Below are positions 9,702-18,903 of a stretch of 64,000 nucleotides of DNA, in pieces. The translations under genes and the position numbers were made by a program. The notes beneath the pieces are model-generated. The model made no database searches. It saw only the letters and a program-made list of their open reading frames with translations, and was not told the DNA's origin. Origin of the DNA: Iodidimonas nitroreducens (lineage in GTDB: Bacteria; Pseudomonadota; Alphaproteobacteria; Sphingomonadales; Rhodothalassiaceae); the NCBI RefSeq assembly GCF_008579165.1, contig NZ_BKCN01000007.1, one strand, 5' to 3'. Each line of letters opens with the position of its first letter. The stretch's first letter is position 1.

Positions 9702-11156
9702 TTATGTGCTTGGCTGAGGGATATCTTCAGCCTCGATTGCATCCAGCATGTCTTGTAAGCGGGCAAATTTCAATCGCGGATGATCACCCCTCGCCGCTTC
9801 TTTTTCCCGGGCATCGATTTTCAGCCAATCTTCAAAGCTCACCACATGCAGCCCGTGGGCCGCGATATAAGCATCGAGCCCGGCAGGGCCCCAATGTTCG
9901 GGCGGATACCCCGAAATCTCATGAGGCGAAACGCTCCGGGGGCTTGTTTCAGCCAGAATGCGGGCGGCGATCTCGGCCCCATCGGGCTTGTTGCTGCCAA
10001 TGGTGCCTGTGGGGCCGCGCCGGGCCCAGCCCGTGGCATAAAGACCGGGTCGGATAAGGCCCGCATCATTGACGAAACGGCCCGAGCGCGCATCGAAAAC
10101 CGCGCCCTTGATGGGGCTGCTTTGATAGCCGATACAACTGATCACCAAAGCACAGGGCACCTCGAAAAATCGCCCAGTACCGTGCACGCTGCCCGCCTCG
10201 ATCCGGGTGCGTTCAAGGCGCAAGGCCCGCACCCGGCCCTGATCATTGCCCAAAATTTCCACCGGGCGGGCATAAAAATGAAAATGCACCCGCACATCCG
10301 CCGCCCCTGGCTCGGCTTTACTGGCATCGGCTTCAGCAATTTCGGAAAATTCCCGCAATGTGGCCAGCACCTTGCGCTGGCCCGGCGGCATGGCCTGTTC
10401 TTCTGAAAAGGATGGCAGATCGGCGGGATCAACCAAAGGCACAGCATGGCTGAGCGCCCCCATTTCCCGCACTTCCTTGATGGTGAATTTTGCCTGCGCC
10501 GGACCACGACGGCCAAAAATATGAATATCATGCATAGGCATGGCAGCCAGAAGGCGCTCGGCATTCGGATCGATATCCGATTGCGCCAGTTCATCCTTTG
10601 TTTTGGCAAAAATCCGGGCAATATCAATGGCCACATTGCCATTGCCGATCACCGCCATGGCGGGCGCATCGCCCCCCGCCCGTCTTGAGGCGGCATCACC
10701 TAGGGGATCGAGATCGGCATAATCGGGATGCGCATTATACCAGCCGACAATGGCCGCCGAGCCATAAACGCCTTTGAGATTTTCGCCGGGCAGGCCCAAA
10801 GGGCGATCCTTTCCCGCCCCGGTGGCCAGAACCACCGCATCATAAAGTGCCAGCAACTGATCGAGGCTGATATCCCGCCCCACACAAAGATGGCCGATGA
10901 AGCGCACCCGATCATCTTTGGCCGTTTCATCAAAACGTCCGGTGATCTGCTTGATGGATTGATGATCGGGGGCAACCCCTGCCCGGATCAGGCCATAGGG
11001 GGTAGGCAGGCTGTCGATCACATCGATCCTGACCCCCGGGCTTGCGGGATCGGCCCTTTGCGCTTTATCGGTTTGGTCCAATAAGGCCTGGGTGGTATAG
11101 AAACCACCCGGCCCCGATCCGATGATGACGATCTGCCGCTCTTTCATCATATCCAT
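9702..11156 (-). CDS. Adrenodoxin reductase-like ferredoxin-NADP+ reductase
   Basis: About 484 residues from ATG 11156, which gives a start of MDMMKERQIVIIG; two more in-frame ATGs follow, and an upstream one at 11183 is possible. The N-terminal FAD-binding Rossmann motif is GSGPGGFY and the NADP-binding motif is GNGNVAIDIAR. PYGLIRAGVAPDHQSIK is a hallmark of the mitochondrial-type adrenodoxin reductase/FprA family. These enzymes move electrons between NADPH and ferredoxins that feed Fe-S assembly or cytochromes P450. No ferredoxin gene lies nearby, so the partner is unknown. It lies between the DUF3179 gene and sppA on the same strand. Confidence 0.88.
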   Translation of the reverse strand: MDMMKERQIVIIGSGPGGFYTTQALLDQTDKAQRADPASPGVRIDVIDSLPTPYGLIRAGVAPDHQSIKQITGRFDETAKDDRVRFIGHLCVGRDISLDQLLALYDAVVLATGAGKDRPLGLPGENLKGVYGSAAIVGWYNAHPDYADLDPLGDAASRRAGGDAPAMAVIGNGNVAIDIARIFAKTKDELAQSDIDPNAERLLAAMPMHDIHIFGRRGPAQAKFTIKEVREMGALSHAVPLVDPADLPSFSEEQAMPPGQRKVLATLREFSEIAEADASKAEPGAADVRVHFHFYARPVEILGNDQGRVRALRLERTRIEAGSVHGTGRFFEVPCALVISCIGYQSSPIKGAVFDARSGRFVNDAGLIRPGLYATGWARRGPTGTIGSNKPDGAEIAARILAETSPRSVSPHEISGYPPEHWGPAGLDAYIAAHGLHVVSFEDWLKIDAREKEAARGDHPRLKFARLQDMLDAIEAEDIPQPST

Positions 11157-11219
11157 CGCCCCAAACCCCTGATCCCTTATCAAACCACAAGAAAGGGGGG
11201 TTGGCTATCAATCGATCCC

Positions 11220-12254
11220 TCAATCGATCACTTCATTTTTTTCCTGACCACGCTTTAGATGAAGCTTTTCGCCATCCGAAAACTGGAAAAAGGCATGCAG
11301 AAGCTGAATGCGCGTTTCCCGCTCCAGAAGATCATCGCCCCGGCGGCTGAAAGCGGTGATATTGCCCACATCCTGGCCCTGATCGGCGCCATAATAATCG
11401 GGGGTGGCCATACGCCCCGGTTCCCAGATGATCAGCAGATCATCCTGCTCGATCCGCCCGCTTTTGCGCAATAATTCCAGGGGCCATGCTTCTTTCCCCA
11501 CAATCACCACGCGATCCGTGCTGTTGAGCCCTGCGGCCATGCCGGGCAAGGGCGGCAGATCAACGGTTTGTTTGAGGCTCAAGGGCTGACGGCTATAATC
11601 GGAATCGGCAAGAATGAGGGTACCCGGCTGCTTGGCCGCCTGTTTTAAAAAGGATGCAAAGGAAATAAGGCGTGAAGGCACCACATCCAGCGCCCCATCG
11701 GCATGGCGACCGGCAAGGCCAAGACCATTGATCTGCTGCCACCATGTGCGGCTCGCTTCATCATAAAGGATGATATTCTGGTCATAAGAGGCCCCGGTCA
11801 GCCGCAAATTCGTGGTTTGCTCATCCACGACCCGGTGAAAAACCATCGCCGATGCACAAATCCGGCAATAGGTAACCGCAATCGGCACGCCACCCAATGT
11901 ATCATTGACGATCCGATGCGCTGCCACGATGCGCATGGGATAGGCCCGCAAAACACCATTGATCTCAACGGCGATGACCGGTTCCAGATTGCCCGTTATG
12001 CCATCAATAGCCACCGGGATAAGGGCCGGATCATCATAAGCCGGGGGCGTTTCATCATCGCTCAAAACCCGCAGGGCGGTGCCGTCGATCCCCTCTTTGG
12101 CCAGATCGATATCGGGCCATGAAGCCTGGAATGATTGGGACACAAGATTTTGGCTAAAGACCGGCACGGGGTCGAGCACAGCCGCAAGACCGACCAGCAA
12201 AACACTGGCAAAAAGCAGGCGGACCTGCCGGGGGGTGATGATCGATCCTGTCAT
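11220..12254 (-). CDS. DUF3179 domain-containing secreted protein
   Basis: About 344 residues starting MTGSIITPRQVRLL; an ATG 12 bases upstream at 12266 is also possible. A signal peptide is visible (RLLFASVLLVGLAAVLDPVPVFSQ). DUF3179 features follow: VPIAVTYCRICASAMVFHRVV, which contains a conserved CxxC-like pair, then later LRLTGASYDQNIILYDEASRTWW. The biochemical role of DUF3179 is not established. The cysteines suggest redox or metal chemistry in the periplasm, which is inference. It is the first gene of a minus-strand series leading to the flavoprotein (63 bp gap), sppA and msrB. Confidence 0.82.
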   Translation of the reverse strand: MTGSIITPRQVRLLFASVLLVGLAAVLDPVPVFSQNLVSQSFQASWPDIDLAKEGIDGTALRVLSDDETPPAYDDPALIPVAIDGITGNLEPVIAVEINGVLRAYPMRIVAAHRIVNDTLGGVPIAVTYCRICASAMVFHRVVDEQTTNLRLTGASYDQNIILYDEASRTWWQQINGLGLAGRHADGALDVVPSRLISFASFLKQAAKQPGTLILADSDYSRQPLSLKQTVDLPPLPGMAAGLNSTDRVVIVGKEAWPLELLRKSGRIEQDDLLIIWEPGRMATPDYYGADQGQDVGNITAFSRRGDDLLERETRIQLLHAFFQFSDGEKLHLKRGQEKNEVID

Positions 12255-12274
12255 AGCCTTTATCATGTCACATC

Positions 12275-12306
12275 CTTACCAAGTTTCTGGCTTACCAAGT
12301 TTCTAG
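12275..12306. repeat. 16-bp tandem duplication
   Basis: Two copies of CTTACCAAGTTTCTGG/AG lie head to tail, with a third partial copy (CTTACT) after them. They sit just upstream of the DUF3179 gene, in the leader or promoter region. No protein family or site is recognised in them. Confidence 0.85.
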
Positions 12307-12500
12307 CTTACTATATATTTCCGGCTGTATGCCCGCGATAGTGGCGTTGGCCAGCCTCTTATGATAGATGATGCCCTTGGTCTTCATAAAAAAGGCCACG
12401 CCGGTCACATATCAGCATCAGCATGTAACGATCCCGTCAAAATCCTGTGCTATGAAATGAGCCTCTTCATGCACAGCGTCAAATGCCCCGGAGAAAAAAC
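12307..12500. other. Intergenic stretch without recognised gene
   Basis: This is the left part of a 490 bp gene-free region between DUF3179 and groES. I see no ORF with a convincing start, no RNA gene and no clear terminator. It is AT-richer near 12300-12330, which could hold the promoter of the minus-strand DUF3179 series. Confidence 0.5.
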
Positions 12501-12575
12501 GCCAGCCCCTTGAACGCCAGCCCCTTGAACGCCAGCCCCTTTAACGCCAGCCCCTTTAACGCCAGCCCCTTGGCG
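12501..12575. repeat. 15-bp tandem repeat, about five copies
   Basis: GCCAGCCCCTTGAAC occurs twice, then GCCAGCCCCTTTAAC twice, then a partial copy ending in GGC. The copies are strictly head to tail with a 15-bp period. The array ends about 30 bp before the groESL -35 box. It is too short and too regular for a CRISPR, since there are no spacers. The split into two copy types suggests two rounds of duplication. Confidence 0.95.
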
Positions 12576-12604
12576 GCTTTTATAAATTTTCTTCTCCCCC
12601 GCCC

Positions 12605-12632
12605 TTGACATCCGGCCCCGGCAGCGTAATTA
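12605..12632 (+). promoter_or_regulatory. groESL promoter (sigma-70 type)
   Basis: A perfect -35 box TTGACA at 12605-12610 is followed after 16 bp by TAATTA at 12627-12632. The spacing and the CIRCE operator placed directly downstream (12644) make this the vegetative groESL promoter, with transcription starting near 12640. Confidence 0.8.
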
Positions 12633-12643
12633 CAGGGCACCCG

Positions 12644-12670
12644 TTAGCACTCATTGATGGTGAGTGCTAA
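12644..12670 (+). promoter_or_regulatory. CIRCE operator for HrcA
   Basis: A perfect inverted repeat TTAGCACTC - 9 bp - GAGTGCTAA, which matches the CIRCE consensus. It lies just after the predicted transcription start of groESL, where bound HrcA blocks transcription until heat titrates GroEL. No hrcA gene is in the window. Confidence 0.97.
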
Positions 12671-12745
12671 CATGATCCGCGGCATAGGCCGCACGCATAT
12701 TTTCAAGGGGCATTCCGCACCTTTTAGCCTGTAGGAGGAAACTTC

Positions 12746-13033
12746 ATGGCATTCCGTCCGCTGCATGACCGCGTTTTGGTCCGTCGCGTTGAAAGCGAAG
12801 AAAAAACCCGGGGTGGTATCATCATCCCCGATACCGCCAAAGAAAAGCCGCAAGAAGGCGAAATCGTCGCCATTGGCTCTGGCGCCAAAAACGAAAAGGG
12901 TGAAATCACCCCGCTCGATGTCAAGGCCGGTGATCGCGTTCTGTTTGGCAAATGGTCCGGGACCGAAGTCAAGGTTGACGGGGAAGACCTGTTGATCATG
13001 AAAGAATCAGACATTCTGGGGATCATTGGCTGA
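12746..13033 (+). CDS. groES: Co-chaperonin GroES
   Basis: The 95-residue 10 kDa lid of the GroEL chaperonin. FRPLHDRVLVRRVESEEKT is the conserved first strand, the mobile loop follows (GGIIIPDTAKEKPQEGE), and the protein ends ESDILGIIG. Length is standard. The ATG follows GTAGGAGGAAAC, a strong ribosome site. Asp and Asn codons are about half NAC here, unlike most neighbours, as expected for a highly expressed gene. It is controlled by the upstream CIRCE element and is followed by groEL after 69 bp. Confidence 0.98.
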   Translation: MAFRPLHDRVLVRRVESEEKTRGGIIIPDTAKEKPQEGEIVAIGSGAKNEKGEITPLDVKAGDRVLFGKWSGTEVKVDGEDLLIMKESDILGIIG

Positions 13034-13102
13034 ACGCCATCCCCCATTGTGCCGAGATCGCTTTCGATAATTTAATTTCATGTCGTATCAAGGAGTCAGT
13101 TC

Positions 13103-14763
13103 ATGGCTGCTAAAGAAATCAAATACCACGCCGATGCCCGCGCCCGCATTCTTCGCGGTGTGGATGCTCTGGCCAATGCCGTTAAAGTCACCCTTGGCCC
13201 CAAAGGCCGTAATGTCGTCATCGAAAAATCCTTTGGTGCGCCGCGCATTACCAAGGATGGGGTGACCGTTGCCAAGGAAATCGAACTGAAAGACAAGTTC
13301 GAGAATATGGGCGCCCAGATGGTGAAAGAAGTCGCCTCGCGCACCAATGATATGGCAGGCGATGGCACCACCACGGCCACCGTGCTCACCCAATCGATCG
13401 TTCAGGAAGGCGCGAAAGCCGTTGCCGCCGGGATGAACCCGATGGATCTGAAGCGCGGGATCGAACTGGCCGTGGCCACCGCCGTTGCCGACATCAAATC
13501 CCGCTCGAAGGATATTTCTTCCTCCAGCGAAATCGAGCAGGTTGGCACCATTTCCGCCAATGGCGAAGCCGAGATCGGCCGCATGATCTCGGAAGCCATG
13601 GATAAAGTGGGCAAGGAAGGCGTCATCACCGTTGAAGAAGCCAAAGGCCTTGAAAGCGAGCTTGATGTCGTTGAAGGCATGCAGTTTGATCGCGGGTATC
13701 TCTCACCTTATTTCATCACCAATTCCGAAAAGATGGTGACCGAGCTTGAGAATCCCTATATTCTGCTGTTTGAAAAGAAGCTGTCCAATCTGCAGGCGAT
13801 GCTCCCCATTCTGGAAGCCGTTGTGCAATCCAGCCGTCCTTTGCTGATCATCGCTGAAGATGTTGAAGGCGAAGCTTTGGCAACGCTGGTGGTGAATAAG
13901 CTGCGCGGTGGCCTGAAGGTTGCGGCAGTGAAAGCCCCCGGATTTGGCGATCGCAGGAAAGCCATGCTCGAAGATATCGCCATCCTGTCCAAGGGCCAGG
14001 TGGTTTCCGAAGATCTGGGCATCAAGCTTGAAAATGTCACCCTCGACATGCTGGGCACCGCCAAGAAAGTGACCATCACCAAAGACGATACCACCATCGT
14101 GGGTGGCGCCGGTGATAGCGACGACATCAAAGCGCGTTGCGAACAGATCCGCGCACAGGTGGAAAACACCAATTCCGATTATGACAAGGAAAAGCTGCAG
14201 GAACGTCTTGCCAAGCTTTCCGGCGGTGTGGCCGTGATCAAGGTTGGCGGTGTCACCGAATCGGAAGTGAAAGAACGCAAGGATCGCGTTGATGATGCGC
14301 TTCATGCCACCCGCGCCGCGGTGGAAGAAGGCATTGTTGCCGGTGGCGGCACGGCTCTGCTTTATGCCACCCGCGTTCTGATCGATCTCAAAGGCCAGAA
14401 TGACGATGAAACCAAAGGTATCGCCATCGTTCGCCGGGCCCTTGAAGCCCCGGTTCGCCAGATCGCCAGCAATGCCGGTTTTGATGGCGCGGTGATTGCC
14501 GGCAAGCTTTTAGAGCAGGATGATCCTTCATTCGGCTTTGATGCCAGAAGGAAGAATACTGCAATCTGGTGGAACGCGGCATCATCGACCCCACCAAGGT
14601 CGTGCGCCACGCCCTGCAGGATGCGGCCTCCATCGCCGGTCTGTTGATCACCACCGAAGCGCTGATCGCCGATGCGCCGGAAGAGAAAGACTCCGGTCAT
14701 TCCCACGGCGGCGGCATGCCCGATATGGGCGGCATGGGTGGTATGGGCGGCATGGGCTTTTAA
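13103..14763 (+). CDS. groEL: Chaperonin GroEL (one frameshift near the C-terminus)
   Basis: With one base restored this is a 553-residue GroEL, the 60 kDa barrel subunit that folds proteins with ATP and GroES. The signatures VTLGPKGRNVVIEKSFGAP, AGDGTTTATVL and AAVEEGIVAGGGTALLY are visible, and the protein ends in a GGM-rich tail (MGGMGGMGGMGF). The frame breaks at 14544-14545: GCCCAG instead of GCCAG gives DAQKEEYCNLVERGIIDPTKVV. Without it the protein would lose its last roughly 75 residues. As groEL is usually essential and only one copy is seen here, a sequence error is the likely cause. RBS AAGGAG precedes the ATG. A hairpin terminator follows. Confidence 0.95.
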
Positions 14764-14813
14764 GCCCCGCCCTCACCGATCCTTTCAGGGGATCGCTGCA
14801 AACCGACAAGACC

Positions 14814-14844
14814 CCGCGGAGCCATCGTGCTCCGCGGTTTTTTT
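14814..14844 (+). terminator. Rho-independent terminator of groESL
   Basis: A perfect 9-bp stem CCGCGGAGC (14814-14822) / GCTCCGCGG (14829-14837) with a 6-nt loop is followed by seven T residues. It lies 50 bp after the groEL stop. Confidence 0.93.
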
Positions 14845-14947
14845 ATGCGCCCCGCTTTCAGTGCCGAATGATCGCAGGAGCGGCATGGACAAATGCCACG
14901 CGCCTCCCCATAATCCCCCTTCTTTTGATTGATCGGGGATCTAGGCC

Positions 14948-15421
14948 ATGCGTCCTGTATTCATTCTCATCGCGTTCATAGTGTTTCTGCTCGGTTCCTG
15001 CACATCCGAAGGCAAGGATCACCATCATGAACAGGCTAATGGCCTGCTGATCCTTGAAGGCGGCGAGACTGTTGCACAAACCATGGATCGGCTCGAACAG
15101 GCGGCCACGGCTCGGGGCTTCAAAGTTTTTGCCCGGATCGATCATCAGGCGGGTGCCGAAAGCATCGATCAGGCGCTGCGCCCCACGCAATTGCTGATTT
15201 TTGGCAATCCCGCCGGTGGCACACCCCTGATGCAGGCGGCCCAAAGCTTTGGCATCGATCTGCCGCTCAAGGCTTTGGTTTATGAGGATGAAACCGGCGC
15301 GATCAAAATCGCCTTCAATGATCCCCGCTTCCTTGCCCAACGCCATGGGCTGCCGAACCCCGAAAGGATGATCCAGAAAATGACCGGACTACTAGAGGCG
15401 CTGGCCCAAGCCGCACAATAG
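14948..15421 (+). CDS. DUF302 domain lipoprotein
   Basis: 157 residues. The N-terminus is a lipoprotein signal (MRPVFILIAFIVFLLGSC, lipobox LGSC with Cys near residue 18), so it should be anchored in the membrane facing the periplasm. The mature part is a DUF302 domain: SIDQALRPTQLLIFGNPAGG, LMQAAQ, LPLKALVYEDETG. DUF302 has no firm biochemical function. A histidine run (DHHHE) just after the lipobox could bind metal, which is inference. It stands alone between groEL and the convergent carboxylase gene. Confidence 0.88.
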   Translation: MRPVFILIAFIVFLLGSCTSEGKDHHHEQANGLLILEGGETVAQTMDRLEQAATARGFKVFARIDHQAGAESIDQALRPTQLLIFGNPAGGTPLMQAAQSFGIDLPLKALVYEDETGAIKIAFNDPRFLAQRHGLPNPERMIQKMTGLLEALAQAAQ

Positions 15422-15489
15422 GGCGGGCCCAAACCTGCCGATCCCAAGAGACCTGCCGATTCCCGCAAATTCAGCTTCAGAATCAGCTT

Positions 15490-17474
15490 TCAGGCAAATT
15501 CCAAAATCACCTGATCCACCGCGAGGCTATCGCCCTTTTCGGCGTGGATTTTTTCGATCACGCCATCACGCTCGGCGCGCAGGATATTTTCCATTTTCAT
15601 GGCTTCCACCACGGCCAGCGCCTGACCGGCCCGCACTTCTTCGCCAACCACAACATTCAAAGCAACCATCAGCCCCGGCATCGGGCACAAGAGCAGCTTT
15701 GAGGTATCGGCGATGTCCTTCACGGGCATATGCCCCATCAGATCATCAATCACCGGCGGCACCACCATCACAGTCTGGCGCACCCCGGCTGTAGACAAGC
15801 CATAGCCCAGCTTCAGGCGATCAACCTCCAGGGTGATCGCGCGCCCATCAAGCATGCCCGCAAAAACCGGCGCGCCGGGGGTCCAATCGCTTTCAAGGCT
15901 GTGATCATTGCCATTAAGGGTGATCCGCGCCCCTTCTGTGGTGGGGGTGATTTTAGCGGTGGCCTTCGCATCATCCAGCCGGATGATCCAATCCACCGCA
16001 TCCATCATCGGCACACTGGCAATCCGCCCCGAAATGCGGCCATCGCGGGCGGTGCTGAGCGCATGCATATAGGCAGCAACGGCCATCATGGTGGTTTTGA
16101 TGGCATCGGTCATGATCCCGCCTTTGAAGCCATCGGGATATTCTTCGGCGATAAAATTGGTGGTCAATCGCCCTTCGCGAAACCGGGGATGCGCCATCAT
16201 CGCCGCCAGAAACGGTACATTATGGGCAATGCCGCGAATATAAAAGCGATCCAGCGCCCCCTGCATTTCAATGATGGCGGCATCGCGTGTTTCCCCCCAT
16301 GTCGCGAGCTTGGCGATCATCGGATCGTAAAACATCGAGATTTCGGCCCCTTCAAAAACGCCGGTATCATTGCGCACCCGATCGCTTTCATGGGGCGGGC
16401 GATAGCGTTTGAGCCGACCGATCGAGGGCAGAAAACCGCGATAGGGATCTTCGGCATAGATCCGGCATTCCATCGCCCAGCCATCAAGGCGCACATCATC
16501 CTGAGCAAAGCCCAAAGGCTTTCCGGCGGCAATCTCGATCATCTGTTCCACAAGATCGAGGCCGGTGATCATTTCGCTCACCGGATGTTCCACCTGCAAG
16601 CGGGTATTCATTTCAAGAAAATAGAAATTGCGGTCTTTGTCGACGATGAATTCAACCGTGCCCGCCGATTGATAATCCACCGCCCGAGCCAGCGCCACGG
16701 CCTGCGCCCCCATGGCTTTGCGGGTGTCTTCATCCAGAAAAGGCGAAGGCGCTTCTTCGATCACCTTTTGATGGCGGCGCTGAATGGAACATTCCCGCTC
16801 CCACAGATACACCAGATTGCCATGGCTATCGCCCAGCACCTGAATTTCGATATGGCGCGGCTCGACGATATATTTCTCGATGAAGACCCGATCATCGGAA
16901 AAGCTCGATTTTGCCTCCGAGCGGGCCGAAACATAGCCTTCCCGACATTCCGCATCATCCCAGGCAATGCGCATCCCCTTGCCCCCACCCCCGGCCGAGG
17001 CTTGATCATCACGGGATAGCCAATGTCGGCGGCGATTTTTGCGGCTTCATCGGCATCGGCAATCTCGCCGATATGGCCGGGCACCGTGGAAACCCCGGCA
17101 GCCTTTGCCAGGCGCTTTGATTCGATCTTGTCGCCCATGGCCGCAATAGCATGGGGGCGCGGGCCGATGAACACCAATCCGGCAGCCTCCACGGCTTCGA
17201 CAAAAGCCTTGTTTTCCGACAGAAACCCAAAGCCGGGATGAATCGCTTCCGCCCCATGATCAAGGGCAGCCTTGATCAGCACATCCCCCAAAAGATAGCT
17301 TTGCGCTGCCGGCGCCGGGCCGATGAACACATGCTCGTCTGCCATCTCCACATGCAGGGCATCGCGATCCGCCTCGGAATAAACGGCAATCGTGGTGATC
17401 CCCATCTTGCGGGCTGTCTTGATGATTCGGCAGGCGATTTCGCCACGATTGGCAATGAGGATCTTTTTGAACAT
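15490..17474 (-). CDS. pccA: Propionyl/acetyl-CoA carboxylase alpha subunit (one frameshift)
   Basis: 661 residues once one base is restored. The order is biotin carboxylase N-domain (KKILIANRGEIACRIIKTA), ATP-grasp, biotin carboxylase C-domain, a BT linker domain and a biotinyl domain with the lysine in VEAMKMEN near the C-terminus. This layout matches PccA, which carboxylates biotin for propionyl-CoA to methylmalonyl-CoA; methylcrotonyl- or geranyl-CoA carboxylase subunits are alternatives. The beta subunit is not adjacent. The start at 17474 gives MFKKILIANRGE. The frame breaks at 17000/17001: AAGGCC instead of AAGCC restores IKASAGGGGKGMRIAW, the glycine-rich ATP-grasp loop. Confidence 0.87.
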
Positions 17475-17616
17475 GATGCGGTCTTTCCCAGGATCGGTCT
17501 TGTTTTCTCGTCCCTTGCTAGCTTGATCTGAACCGTCAGGCAATGCTATCCGGCCCTTACTTATGCTTATTGGCAGCGTTGATCATAAAAGACCGCCGGG
17601 ATAAACAAGATCAACC

Positions 17617-17645
17617 TTGATTTTCATGCAAAGCGCTCTTATTGT
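17617..17645 (+). promoter_or_regulatory. Candidate rpmF promoter
   Basis: TTGATT (17617-17622) and TATTGT (17640-17645) are separated by 17 bp and lie about 110 bp before rpmF. The match is moderate and the assignment rests on position. The rest of the 283 bp between pccA and rpmF shows no gene. Confidence 0.4.
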
Positions 17646-17757
17646 CCGCGCCTTATCGGCATATGGGTTGCTGCCTTGGCAGAAATCCTTTCACCGAACT
17701 TCCATGGAATTTGGCTCGCGCCGACAGACGGTGCGGCATCGAGCAAGCGAGGACGAG

Positions 17758-17940
17758 ATGGCTGTACCTAAAAGAAAAGTGTCCCCCATGCGCCGCGGTA
17801 ACCGTCGGTCACATGATAAACTGGAACCTGTGAACTATCAGGAAGATCCGCACACCGGCGAATATGTGCTGCGCCATCATGTGGATCTGAAAACCGGCAT
17901 GTATCGCGGCCGTCAGGTGATCACCCCTAAAGGTCAATAA
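17758..17940 (+). CDS. rpmF: 50S ribosomal protein L32
   Basis: 60 residues starting MAVPKRKVSPMRRGNRRSHD, a typical alphaproteobacterial L32 without the zinc-binding cysteines. It ends in the basic YRGRQVITPKGQ stretch. The ATG at 17758 follows GAGGACGAG. The reading frame is open further upstream, but family length and the ribosome site fix this start. No plsX or fabH follows, so it appears to be a single-gene unit closed by the downstream terminator. Confidence 0.95.
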   Translation: MAVPKRKVSPMRRGNRRSHDKLEPVNYQEDPHTGEYVLRHHVDLKTGMYRGRQVITPKGQ

Positions 17941-18022
17941 GGGGTCAATATCCCCTGAGGGGCCTGAGTGGATTCAGTCTCTAGAGGGGCTTTGTGCCTC
18001 TTCATAGATGGCCAACCCTATA

Positions 18023-18073
18023 AAAAGCCGACCCCAATCAAAAGCCGACCCCAATCAAAAGCCGACCCCAATC
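18023..18073. repeat. 17-bp tandem repeat made of terminator arms
   Basis: Three full head-to-tail copies of AAAAGCCGACCCCAATC run straight into a fourth AAAAGCCGACC at 18074-18084, which is the 5' arm of the terminator. Every copy can therefore pair with the single 3' arm at 18098-18109. Confidence 0.95.
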
Positions 18074-18110
18074 AAAAGCCGACCAGAGAGTGTCTCCGGT
18101 CGGCTTTTTC
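18074..18110 (+). terminator. rpmF terminator
   Basis: AAAAGCCGACC (18074-18084) pairs with GGTCGGCTTTT (18098-18108) across a 13-nt loop, and the run of T closes the hairpin. It may serve both rpmF and, in reverse, the convergent AhpD-like gene. Confidence 0.88.
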
Positions 18111-18149
18111 TGTTCTATGCCTGATGGGGGGATTTATGCCTGATGAGGC

Positions 18150-18719
18150 TTATTCCGCTGCCTGGCTTTTGGGTTCAGTCCATTCCAAAGGCTTGAACTG
18201 ATCATCGAGCTTGGGCTCCATCATGTGATTCGCGTAATTCGACAGGGTTTTTACGCCCACGCCCAATACCACTTCCAGAATATTCTGGTGATTATAGCCA
18301 GCATCAAGGAAGGCCTTCACATCCGCATCATCGGCATAGCCGCGCTTTTCAACCACGGCATCGGTAAAGCGGCGCAGGGCTTCGAGCTTTTCATCCGGCA
18401 GCGTTTTATCGCCGCGCAGGGCGCTCAGCACATCCTCATCGATTTTTGCCATTTTGGCAGCGCCGGAATGGGCGGCCATGCAATAATCACAGCCATTGCG
18501 GCGGCTAGCCGTGAGCAGAACCACCTGGCGTTCCACCGGTGTAAAGCTGGTTTTATCAAAAATCCCGGCCAAAGTGGCATAGCCTTCCAAAGCCGCAGGC
18601 GCATTCGCCAAACCCCCCAGAATATTGGGTAGGAAGCCATATTTTTCTTTGGCTTTTTCAAGAATCGGGCGCGATCCTTCCGGGGCACTTGCAGCATCAT
18701 GGAATTTGAAGTCGGACAT
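18150..18719 (-). CDS. AhpD-like carboxymuconolactone decarboxylase family protein
   Basis: 189 residues. The CxxC redox pair and the following His are in NGCDYCMAAHSGAA (near residue 75), the AhpD core motif. Such proteins act as alkylhydroperoxidases or peroxidase reductants. TSFTPVERQVVLLTASRRNG is the conserved helix before the motif. The start MSDFKFHD follows AGGAGGATGAG, a strong site. The partner ahpC is absent here, so peroxidase activity is a family inference. It is convergent with rpmF and divergent from a small orphan ORF. Confidence 0.85.
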   Translation of the reverse strand: MSDFKFHDAASAPEGSRPILEKAKEKYGFLPNILGGLANAPAALEGYATLAGIFDKTSFTPVERQVVLLTASRRNGCDYCMAAHSGAAKMAKIDEDVLSALRGDKTLPDEKLEALRRFTDAVVEKRGYADDADVKAFLDAGYNHQNILEVVLGVGVKTLSNYANHMMEPKLDDQFKPLEWTEPKSQAAE

Positions 18720-18903
18720 CTCATCCTCCTGTTTGGGAAAGCTTAGACGATAAAGCCTGAGGCGATCATAAAGGCGCCAGAACCGGCGTCATGCTACAAT
18801 CTGGTGTTTATGGCGGTGATAACCACCCCCTCACAAAAATGTGTGGCCCAAAAAGCGCGAAATCCACGCTTTCGCTTTACCGATCCTATGATATGTCAAT
18901 TTC

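Noticed and set aside
12501..12575. CRISPR-like array
   Set aside because: The 15-bp units are contiguous without spacers, and no cas gene is near.
14714..14763. GGM-coding repeat at the end of groEL as a DNA repeat element
   Set aside because: It is the normal Gly-Gly-Met tail of GroEL.
15730..17019. A 429-codon open frame antisense to pccA
   Set aside because: Same reason: the sense strand is a clear biotin carboxylase, and the antisense product resembles nothing.
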